Shown here in pieces: positions 14,174-22,438 of a stretch of DNA of 29,111 nucleotides. Origin of the DNA: a virus; IMG/VR virus record IMGVR_UViG_3300006917_000105, positions 1 to 29,111 of that record; one strand, given 5' to 3'. The notes below the pieces were generated by a model that saw only the letters and a program-made list of their open reading frames with translations, had not been told where the DNA came from and did not search any database. The first letter of the stretch is position 1, and each line of letters starts with the position of its first letter. A program made the position numbers and the translations under genes.

Positions 14174-15484
14174 TTGTCGAGAGATGTCCAGCTTGGGTGG
14201 AACTGCCCGCACCTAGTCCTAGAAGAACGGATTGCGCTGTCAGGCGACCGCCGCGAGTTGGTGACGCTCAACCCCGTCGCCAACGATGGCATTGTTGCCC
14301 TCATCGCCAACAACGAGGTCGAGATCCCTCGTGATGGCCTGTACGCCTATGCCAAGCTCGTGAGCTTCCAAGCTGGCCCCTACACCCTGATCGAGAACGA
14401 GAACGACCTGTCGATCGTCACCTCGACGGAGAACTTTTCGCTGACTCTGCCTGCCGCAACCTTTCTCACCGCCGACGAGGTCGCGCTGGCTATCAACCGC
14501 GCCTCCCCGAGCAAGAAAACCCTCGCCAGCAGCGAGAGGGGGCGGCTGACGATTACCGACCTGTCGAGCATCGGCCCTCGTAGCATCGTGCAAGTCTTTG
14601 GCGGCTCGCTGCCCAAGCTGAACCTCAATCAGCAGTCTGGCGCACAGGGCCGCATGGTCTATCCCCCATGGCAGCTATACTCGCCGCCTGTGACCTTCCC
14701 CAACGGCAACTACACCATCGACCCGGCGACGGCTGAGAACAGCATCCTGCTCATCCAGTCCGAACTGGCCGAGCCTTCTTTGTCAGCCTCTAAGAGGCTC
14801 GCGCTGGAGAAGCAACTCAAGAAGCTGCAAGATTACGTCAAGCAGTACAAGGAGTTGCTGGGTCTGACGCCTACACGCTACCCGCGCTTCGTGCAACCTG
14901 TCAGCGGCAATCCCATGCTGTCGGTCTCGTATGTGACCTCGCAGAACCGCTGCATCAGGTGCCGAGGTTCGGGTGTCGAGAACGACTACCGCTTCACGAC
15001 CACGGCGTCTCTCGCGACCAACACGCAGCCCTCGCGCCCTGCTGGCAGTGTCTACATGGTGAAGAACGAGGACTTGCTGTATCAGGCTGCGCTCAAGATT
15101 GTGCTGACCACTCGCGGCAGCAACCCCTTCCACCCGGCATACGGCTCGACCGTGCTTTCGCGCATCGGCTCCAAGGCTGTGACGGCTACAGCAGCGGCAA
15201 TCAATCAGGATGTGCGCCGAGCGTTGCGGACGCTGCAAGACACCCAGACTTCGCAAGCTCGCTACCAGCCTGTCACGGCGCGTGAGCGTCTTTACGCTGT
15301 GCAGAGTGTCGAGGTCACCCCAGATCAGTATGATCCGACGGTCTACTACGTCGCGGTTACGGTGCAGAACGCCTCTACCGCGCCTATCAGCCTCAACATC
15401 GTGTATGCGACCAGCGGCGTGTTCTCGCGCAGCGGTAACTTGACCCTCGGAAACCAAGCCTTCGGCGGTAGCGCATGGCCCTAA
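14174..15484 (+). CDS. Baseplate wedge protein, gp25-like, with long N-terminal extension
   Basis: I prefer the TTG at 14174 because a strong SD (GGGAGGTG, 14162-14169) stands about 4 nt before it; the longer in-frame start at 14135 has no SD. The product is 436 residues. Its C-terminal part (about 299-425) has the gp25/W-type baseplate signature: a helix with LYQAALKIVLTTRGSNPF followed by HPAYGS, then VRRALRTLQ, QPVTARERL and a strand-rich end. Known gp25-type proteins are about 130 residues and bridge the tail tube and wedge in contractile tails. The N-terminal 290 residues are extra: an early domain with a DEVALAIN motif, a coil around 205-230, and a CIRCRGSG segment near residue 260 that could hold one half of a zinc site. 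The last 10 nt overlap the next gene. Confidence 0.8.
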   Translation: MSRDVQLGWNCPHLVLEERIALSGDRRELVTLNPVANDGIVALIANNEVEIPRDGLYAYAKLVSFQAGPYTLIENENDLSIVTSTENFSLTLPAATFLTADEVALAINRASPSKKTLASSERGRLTITDLSSIGPRSIVQVFGGSLPKLNLNQQSGAQGRMVYPPWQLYSPPVTFPNGNYTIDPATAENSILLIQSELAEPSLSASKRLALEKQLKKLQDYVKQYKELLGLTPTRYPRFVQPVSGNPMLSVSYVTSQNRCIRCRGSGVENDYRFTTTASLATNTQPSRPAGSVYMVKNEDLLYQAALKIVLTTRGSNPFHPAYGSTVLSRIGSKAVTATAAAINQDVRRALRTLQDTQTSQARYQPVTARERLYAVQSVEVTPDQYDPTVYYVAVTVQNASTAPISLNIVYATSGVFSRSGNLTLGNQAFGGSAWP

Positions 15485-18400
15485 ACCCCAAGTTCTACGG
15501 CCCCGACAACACCCTGCGGCAGGAGTGGATCTTCACCACGACTCGCACGCAGCGGTTCCTCACGGGCACCCTCGACCCGCAGACGGCTTACGTCGAGGTT
15601 TCCGTCTACGGCGGGGCGTTCACTGCCGACCCGAACCTCGTGACCTTCGAGGGAACCAGCTTCACCGTGCCCAACCCTACGGCGTACCCGCAGGGCTTGC
15701 GGCTGCTGCCGGGATCGAACGTCATCAAGGTGCGCTCCGTGCTGACCAGCGGGGCGACGACCGACTACGCGACGGCCAACATCACGGTGGTGCAGGCAGA
15801 GGGCCAGCTAGGCACCTACACGCCGCCCTCGGGCATCTCCGTCGAGCGGCTCGATGGTCTGATCAAGGTCATCATCCGTTCGACCGTCTTGCAGACCAAC
15901 CTCGTCGGGCACAACTTCTACGCCACCTCGCAGATCGGCGGCGGCACGATTGGCTATTACCAGATCAACCCCACGCTGGTGCAGGCAGAGGACGCAGAGT
16001 ACCTGATGCAAAGCACTCTCGTGGGCACGCTGATCGTAGACAGCCCCATGTACCAAGACCCCAACGAGGTCACACAAGACATCTCGTTCCGTTACCAAGG
16101 TAGCCAAGTCGGTACGCAAACCCCCTCGGTGACGATTGTCCCCGAGTTCGACGAACTGATCCTGTTGCCGCCTTACAATGACCCCGACAGCCCACTCAAA
16201 CTTCGCAGCACCATCACGCTGGAAGCCTTGTCGCGGACGTTCCTCTACACGTTTACGCACGACCGCTACGGCGACACCTTCTCGGTGCATCCGACCCTGC
16301 CCAACGGCATTTTGTCAGCGGTCATCCCGACGGAACCTCTCTACTACGCGGCCACGGCGGTCTACTACGACCCCCTTACCAGCACCGAGGTTGAAACGGC
16401 TCTGAGTGCAGAGGTGTCGGGCATCCCGCTGCAAGTCACTCCCGCTATCGGCACCTTCCCCATCGCAACTCGTCAGGAGGTCACGCAAGACCTCGTCGAG
16501 TCGATTTACCGCACCAACCCCGACATCTCCGTCGTGCCCGGCAGCGTCATCCGCGACACGTTCATCGACCCGATGGCCAGCGAGTCTGAGCGTCTGCGCT
16601 ACATCATGGACTTTGTCCATCGGGCGCAGAGCTTTACGACTCTGCTGGCCATTGACGACCCAGAACTCACTGGCACAAGCATCCCCGTTCGCCAGTCCAC
16701 CTACAAGCTGGCGCTCGCGCAAGCCTTTCGCCTCACCGACCTCAATCAGGTGCAGGGCATTATCGACATGGCCTTTGACAAGCTGGCGAGCAACTTCGGC
16801 CAGCCGCGTCTCGCAGGCAAGGCGGCAGAAGGCGAGGTCACGTTCTCTCTGTCGTCGATCCCGCTCAATACCATCCTCCTGCCCATCGGTACGACGGTCA
16901 GCGGTGGTGGCGTTGAGTTCACCACCACTTCGAGCGTCACGTTCGACCCCAACAACCTCGCCCCCTTCTACAACCCCGCCACAGGTCGGTATGCCGCCAA
17001 GGCGTACATCCAATCCTCCGTCAACGGTCCTAGCGGCAACGTGCCCTCACGAGCCATTACCTCTGTTGGCGTGTCCAACGTCAGCGTGTCCAACGAGGCC
17101 CCGACCTTTGGCGGCACGGCGGCTGAGACCAACTACAACCTCGCTACTCGTTGCATCCGCACGCTAGCCTCGGTGGACACCAGCACCTATCAAGGCATCA
17201 TCCAGACGGCGACGAACATCGCGGGCGTGCTGGAGGCTAAGATTATCAGCGCAGGAAGCCCCTACATGCTGCGCGACGTAGACCCCACCACTGGCAAGCA
17301 CATGGGCGGCAAGGTGGACGTGTGGGTGCGCGGCACGCAAACCAGCAGCAACACAGACACCTTCGCCTTCAGCTACGAGAACATGTACGGCGTCACCTTC
17401 GAGGTCGTCGGCAATGTGGCTGACCTGACCTTCCGCGCCATCCTCAAGGACGCCAACGGCAACTCCCTGCTCTCGGCAAATACCCCCCTGACGCAGATGC
17501 TCAACTACCCCTCGAACACCCCTCCGCTTGGGTTGCACAACGTCTCGCAGGGGTACGACTTCATCCTGACCAACGTGTCCTACCCCGGCTTCGACACTAT
17601 CAAGCTGGACGCGACCTACAACGATCCGACGGCTGTGTCCGTGGCCGACGTGCTGACTGGCGACTTTCGGATGCGAACGAGCTTCGAGTACTCCTTCAGC
17701 CGCCAGCCCGTCCTCTTTGTCTCCTCGGTCAACGGCAACCCGGATGCCACTGGCACGGTTAGTTTCTCGCAGTACCAGCTATACAAGCTGGAGTCGCCGT
17801 TCCAACTCGGCCAATCGAGCTACGCGAACGATTACATCCAGTTCAGCAGCCCTGAGCCGAATGGTGCCCTCGGCGGCGTGCTGACCCAGACGGACGAGAG
17901 CCACGTTCTGATCGGCAACTACATCGAGCGGCTAAACTTGCTCGGCCAGAACGCGCTGACGATTGCCGTTTGGAACCTCGCTCGAACGGTGCAATACAAG
18001 GCGGTCAGCCCCTACGAGTCCTCGCCCGACTTCCGCATCGTCGCCCCGGCTGACCCGATGAAGGAAGCCTACGGTATCCAGCGCACAGAGCAGTCCACCA
18101 TTGCCAGCGGCGAAACCGTGCTTGTGGACTACGAGTACAACGAGAACTTCACTGTCACCTACACGACCAACGCAGTTATCGGCGTGGCCCAGAACGACAT
18201 CGACCGCAAGCGCAGCCTCACTGCCGACATCGTGGTCAAAGAGGCCAACGCCCTCGTCGTGGACATCGACGCCACGGTGGTCTTGCAGCAAGACCAGCGG
18301 TCTAACATCGTGGATCCCCTGATCCGTGCGAGCATCATCAACCTGATCCTCAACTCCCCCCTCGGCTCGGGTATCCGTCAGGGCGATGTGATCAGCGCCA

Positions 18401-19131
18401 TCGACAAGGTCAACGGCGTTTCCTACCCCATCGTCCCTCTGACCAAAATGACCGTGGCCGACAACACGCACATCCTTGGCGAGCCGCTGGTCACCAGCAT
18501 CGAGGGCGATGTCGTCCTGCTCACGGCGTGGACGACGAACACCGTTTCCGTCTACCTCGTGGCTGACCCCCTGACGTACAACACGACCAACGGTGGCGGC
18601 TCTGACGCCCTCTACCGTGCGGTAGCGCAAGACGATGTGCCCCTCACCCTGCTGACTCAGGTTCCCAACCTCGCAGGCCAGCCCATCAACAACGCTATCG
18701 GGCAGGCGTTCATCGTCGGCGTGGATGGCTTGTCCGTCCCCGGCTATTCCGACGATGCCACCCTCCTGCCCCAAGCGGTTGGATACCCCCGCTGGATACA
18801 GCTACAGCCACTGGTGCAGGCGGGCACGGCTACGCCCCTGCAAGTGCAGGAGTACACCAAGCTGACAGGGCAAATTCAGACGGAAGTGCTGAGTTTGCGT
18901 CAAGACCTGACAGGTAATCGCATTATCGTCACGACAGCTCCGACGGACACCCCACTGAACCACGACTACGCGGTTACCTACTTCGTTAGCAATGACACAG
19001 GGGCCAAGGACATCGAGGCGACCAACTTCGATTACGTCGCCATCGGCACCATCAACTTGACCTACGACACCGACCGCCAGACCAACCGCCGCACGTTCAT
19101 CGTCAACGGCCAGAACACGTTCGCGGTGTAG
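15475..19131 (+). CDS. Baseplate J / gp6-like wedge protein
   Basis: The ATG overlaps the end of the gp25-like gene by 10 nt. The protein has 1218 residues, much longer than P2 gpJ (about 300) and nearer T4 gp6-sized or larger. The first ~330 residues are beta-rich Ig-like repeats. From about 336 the J-type core begins: DLVESIYRTNPDISVVPGS with a following helical SESERLRYIMDF, then IPVRQS, LLPIGTTVSGGGVEF near 465, GPSGNVPSRAIT near 520 and a NEAPTFGG-AAET motif near 540, which match the baseplate_J pattern (PF04865). The C-terminal region around 920-985 (VVDIDATV, then GIRQGDVISAIDKVNGV) fits the usual J end. It should form wedge arms around the tail hub. gp25-like then J-like is the typical order in contractile injection systems. 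Confidence 0.82.
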   Translation: MALNPKFYGPDNTLRQEWIFTTTRTQRFLTGTLDPQTAYVEVSVYGGAFTADPNLVTFEGTSFTVPNPTAYPQGLRLLPGSNVIKVRSVLTSGATTDYATANITVVQAEGQLGTYTPPSGISVERLDGLIKVIIRSTVLQTNLVGHNFYATSQIGGGTIGYYQINPTLVQAEDAEYLMQSTLVGTLIVDSPMYQDPNEVTQDISFRYQGSQVGTQTPSVTIVPEFDELILLPPYNDPDSPLKLRSTITLEALSRTFLYTFTHDRYGDTFSVHPTLPNGILSAVIPTEPLYYAATAVYYDPLTSTEVETALSAEVSGIPLQVTPAIGTFPIATRQEVTQDLVESIYRTNPDISVVPGSVIRDTFIDPMASESERLRYIMDFVHRAQSFTTLLAIDDPELTGTSIPVRQSTYKLALAQAFRLTDLNQVQGIIDMAFDKLASNFGQPRLAGKAAEGEVTFSLSSIPLNTILLPIGTTVSGGGVEFTTTSSVTFDPNNLAPFYNPATGRYAAKAYIQSSVNGPSGNVPSRAITSVGVSNVSVSNEAPTFGGTAAETNYNLATRCIRTLASVDTSTYQGIIQTATNIAGVLEAKIISAGSPYMLRDVDPTTGKHMGGKVDVWVRGTQTSSNTDTFAFSYENMYGVTFEVVGNVADLTFRAILKDANGNSLLSANTPLTQMLNYPSNTPPLGLHNVSQGYDFILTNVSYPGFDTIKLDATYNDPTAVSVADVLTGDFRMRTSFEYSFSRQPVLFVSSVNGNPDATGTVSFSQYQLYKLESPFQLGQSSYANDYIQFSSPEPNGALGGVLTQTDESHVLIGNYIERLNLLGQNALTIAVWNLARTVQYKAVSPYESSPDFRIVAPADPMKEAYGIQRTEQSTIASGETVLVDYEYNENFTVTYTTNAVIGVAQNDIDRKRSLTADIVVKEANALVVDIDATVVLQQDQRSNIVDPLIRASIINLILNSPLGSGIRQGDVISAIDKVNGVSYPIVPLTKMTVADNTHILGEPLVTSIEGDVVLLTAWTTNTVSVYLVADPLTYNTTNGGGSDALYRAVAQDDVPLTLLTQVPNLAGQPINNAIGQAFIVGVDGLSVPGYSDDATLLPQAVGYPRWIQLQPLVQAGTATPLQVQEYTKLTGQIQTEVLSLRQDLTGNRIIVTTAPTDTPLNHDYAVTYFVSNDTGAKDIEATNFDYVAIGTINLTYDTDRQTNRRTFIVNGQNTFAV

Positions 19132-19132
19132 C

Positions 19133-22100
19133 ATGGCAACTGAGTACGGCAAGGATCAAGCTCCTGTAGAGCAGCAGGCAGTCCTCGTCCAAGAGGCGAT
19201 GGTCAAGCCTTTGCCGTCGAACGTGCAGGAGAACCCTTCGCTTGCCGTTGGCGAGGACATGGCCTACCGCATCGCGGTTGACCAGCAAGTCCAGAGCATC
19301 ATGGCCTTCTTCCTCGCCGTGCTGCCCTCGAACTACACGAGCCAGACCAAGGGTCCGTTCTACACGATGCAGTTCCAAGCGGCTGCCGAGCAGATCGCCC
19401 GCATCCAAGTGTCGGCCTCGGAGATTTTCACCGACGCTGACGCCGACTTCACGCGGCCTGAGTTCCTGTACCAGATCCTCGGCTCGCTCGTCTTTCCCGA
19501 TGTGGATACCGATGGCGTGCCCACACTGCCCTCTGACCTCGCCCAGCGCAAGTTCATCAAGGACATGATCGGCATCCTCTTGCAGGGGGCCACCAAGTCC
19601 GCGCTCTACGAGGCAATCAAGCTGCTCACCTCAGCGGATGTGCAGATCATCGAGAAAGCCATCACGGCTCGCTCGATCCCGAATACCGCTTACACGCTGG
19701 CTGACCAGTTCCAGTTCGAGATCACCCTCGCCAAGGCTATCCGAACCTCGGTGACCTCGGTCAGCGGGTCTCCTTCCATCGCCCCGCACTCTCACACGCT
19801 ATCCGTCGATGAGACAGGGAACGGCAAAACTGTGGATACCGTGTGGACAACCTCGACGGAAGGCGAGGCGCACACCCACGACATTTACGATTGGCTCTTG
19901 CAGCCTTACGTCGCCACAACGACGATCCCCGCGCACTACCACGACATCATCTCGGACTTCCCCGACGCAGACCCCCTCTCGCTGTTGCGGAATGTCCTGC
20001 TGGTTCTCAAGGCCATCAAGCCAGCGCATACGCTGTACGACTACCGCAATCTGTTGCGCGAGACCTTCCGCACGTTGTTCTCCGACAGCGCGTCCTTTGT
20101 CTACAACACGGCGTACTACGATGACTTGCGGAAGTACTGGTGGGGCGCAGCGCGGATGACCGGGCTGTTGGGCGAGACGCTGGCTGACCGCACGCTGTTT
20201 TCCGACCCGACCCGCAGCTTTGCTCGCATCAGCGTCGGTGCCGCTCTCACCGTGCTTTCTGGCCCCAATGCCATCGACGCCAGCAACACCGACCAGAACA
20301 CGGTGGGCCGCTACACGGTCACGGACATCCTGACCTTCCCTGTGCCCAGCGATACAAGCGTCGTGCTGTTCACCACCATCCCGACTGGCCTCAGCGGGCA
20401 CCTCCAGATTACAGGCACCAACACGCTTCAGGCGATGGTGTTCGACGTGGCGACTAACCAGTACATCCCCGACACCGCGTTCAACTGGGTTGGTATCGAC
20501 GAGAACGAGATCCTCTACATCACGGAAGCGGCCAACGAGGGCAACTACCGCTTCGACGCTCTGCTAGGCACCAACGGTGGCCCTGTGCTGACGGCTGTTG
20601 GCCCTGCCTATCAGGCCCGCATGGCCCCCTCGCTACTGCGCCTCGACCGCAGGATGCGCTACACGACCTCCTCTCAGCAGTACGAGGTCGTCGTAGACCG
20701 CCTCGGCGTGCTGACCCCGCAGCAAGTCGTCAACGAGGACGTATCGGGCTACTTCATCACCGTTCCCCCGCCCTTGCCCCCTGTCACGCCTGCGGTGAAC
20801 CCAGACTTCTTGTTCGGGAGCCTCACGGAGCCTGTGCCGGGTGACATCTACCGCTCGGCCTTCCTCACGCAGAACGGCCCCCTAGTCAAGGACTGGGGCG
20901 ATATGACGATGGCGACCAAGAACGACGTGACGGTTCTCGTCAACGGCGTTCCTGTCGCGGTCGATTCCGTCAACCCTTACACGGGGCGTATCGATCTCGT
21001 CACGCCGATCCAGATTACGCCAGCCCCGATGATGCCGTGGGTCGTCGAGGTGTCCTACAACTGGATGCCCAAGGCGATTACGGACATCATCGCTCTCAAC
21101 ACTGTCGGTCTGGTGCTGAACCAGTGGGATAGGTCGATCAACCGCGACGCGACTACGGCTCTGGCCGACCAGCAACTCGGGGCTGTGTCTAACGGCTCCC
21201 GCTTCCAGCTCGGCATCGAACTCGGCCCCATCGCGGATCAAGAACCCCTCTACGTCGGCTGGCGTTACCTCGGCTTGGAACGCGCCTACACGGCAGCACT
21301 GAACGACCCTACGAGTCTATTGCTCAACCAGAACCCTCACGCCCTCCAGACGGATACCTTCGAGGTGACGCCCTCGGAAGTCGCGGTGTCCTACGAGGGC
21401 ACGGGTTTCCCCATTGTCGAGAACTGGGCCTTGGTGGGCACCGACTCTGGGACATTGGTCGGCAACGGCACTTACGAGGTCAAGGCCGACAACGTCGGGT
21501 CTTACGGCGTAGGACAGCCCGCGCTCTATTACCAGATGACGGACATGACCCTGCCCGCGACTGGGCGCGTGGTAACGCGGCTCACGCTCGACCCCGCGAC
21601 GGTCACGCCGACCGGGGTGTTCACTGGCGTCGTGTTCGGCACACACGACAACCGCCGCTCCTACATCGTCGGACTTCTCCTGCTCCCCGCTCTGGCTACG
21701 GAAGCCCCCTTCCGCTGTATCGGCTTTCTGCTCGACCCCGCGAGACCCGACTTGCGGGCATCGTGGCTCGCTGGCTTCCAGACAGACTCCTCTGTGGCCA
21801 CGCCCAAGGTGACGATTACGGCTCAGAACAAGCTCTCCGTCATCACCTCGACCATGCCCCAGAACGTCAAGGCAGGAACCCGCTTTCGCATCGAGAGCGG
21901 CCCCCAGCAAGGCGTCTATACCGTCTCCTCGGCGGTGGCCCAGACAGGGCGCGAGAAGCAAGTTTGGGGCAACACCCTGACTTTCACAGGCCAAGTGCAG
22001 CAGAACGTGACCTTCCCTGTGCCGCTGGTGACCAGCGACTACCGCGTCGAGTTCTACTTCGACCCAGAAGGGCCGGGTGGGTATGCCACGAACAAGACGG

Positions 22101-22435
22101 CAAGCGGCTTTACGCTCGTCCTGACAGGAACCGCTGGCTACACTGGCTCCGTCGTCTACAAGGTCTATCAGACGCTCGCTACGACGACAATCACGACCAC
22201 GACGAACTTTCCCGCAGACTTCAGCCTGTTCGGGGGCAAATACCCGACGCTGCTCTGGGAACTCGACTACAGCGTGGCCACGACCTACGCGCTCACTGTT
22301 AGCACCTCGACGCACGCGGCATCGGTCTACTGCTCAGGTGCGCTGTTCGGTACGTTCTTGACCGCCACGGCGACGACTCCGCTGGCACAACCCGCCCAAG
22401 TCGGGCCGCTCGATTACGGATACGCAGGAGGATAA
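19133..22435 (+). CDS. Large baseplate/tail protein with histidine motifs, position of gpI/gp7
   Basis: ATG 1 nt after the upstream stop, with only a weak SD, consistent with coupling. The 1100-residue product has a helical N-terminal part (about 1-180) including LPSNYTSQTKGPFYTMQFQA and an EFLYQILGSLVFPD motif, reminiscent of the tail-protein I / gp7 place in the order 25-J-I. Residues about 219-272 carry three His clusters (PHSHTL, EAHTHDI, AHYHDI) flanking a DETGNGKT loop, a pattern that I associate with metal-binding or trimer-forming segments in fibre proteins. The rest is beta-rich, Thr/Gly/Pro-dense. A wedge or fibre-attachment role is inferred from position. The SD AGGAGGAT of the next gene lies inside its end. 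Confidence 0.72.
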   Translation: MATEYGKDQAPVEQQAVLVQEAMVKPLPSNVQENPSLAVGEDMAYRIAVDQQVQSIMAFFLAVLPSNYTSQTKGPFYTMQFQAAAEQIARIQVSASEIFTDADADFTRPEFLYQILGSLVFPDVDTDGVPTLPSDLAQRKFIKDMIGILLQGATKSALYEAIKLLTSADVQIIEKAITARSIPNTAYTLADQFQFEITLAKAIRTSVTSVSGSPSIAPHSHTLSVDETGNGKTVDTVWTTSTEGEAHTHDIYDWLLQPYVATTTIPAHYHDIISDFPDADPLSLLRNVLLVLKAIKPAHTLYDYRNLLRETFRTLFSDSASFVYNTAYYDDLRKYWWGAARMTGLLGETLADRTLFSDPTRSFARISVGAALTVLSGPNAIDASNTDQNTVGRYTVTDILTFPVPSDTSVVLFTTIPTGLSGHLQITGTNTLQAMVFDVATNQYIPDTAFNWVGIDENEILYITEAANEGNYRFDALLGTNGGPVLTAVGPAYQARMAPSLLRLDRRMRYTTSSQQYEVVVDRLGVLTPQQVVNEDVSGYFITVPPPLPPVTPAVNPDFLFGSLTEPVPGDIYRSAFLTQNGPLVKDWGDMTMATKNDVTVLVNGVPVAVDSVNPYTGRIDLVTPIQITPAPMMPWVVEVSYNWMPKAITDIIALNTVGLVLNQWDRSINRDATTALADQQLGAVSNGSRFQLGIELGPIADQEPLYVGWRYLGLERAYTAALNDPTSLLLNQNPHALQTDTFEVTPSEVAVSYEGTGFPIVENWALVGTDSGTLVGNGTYEVKADNVGSYGVGQPALYYQMTDMTLPATGRVVTRLTLDPATVTPTGVFTGVVFGTHDNRRSYIVGLLLLPALATEAPFRCIGFLLDPARPDLRASWLAGFQTDSSVATPKVTITAQNKLSVITSTMPQNVKAGTRFRIESGPQQGVYTVSSAVAQTGREKQVWGNTLTFTGQVQQNVTFPVPLVTSDYRVEFYFDPEGPGGYATNKTASGFTLVLTGTAGYTGSVVYKVYQTLATTTITTTTNFPADFSLFGGKYPTLLWELDYSVATTYALTVSTSTHAASVYCSGALFGTFLTATATTPLAQPAQVGPLDYGYAGG

Positions 22436-22438
22436 GTC

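Noticed and set aside
14109-14216. 35-codon frame between the small-gene cassette and the gp25-like gene
   Set aside because: It has an ATG but no Shine-Dalgarno sequence and overlaps the preferred TTG start; a leader peptide is possible but not supported.
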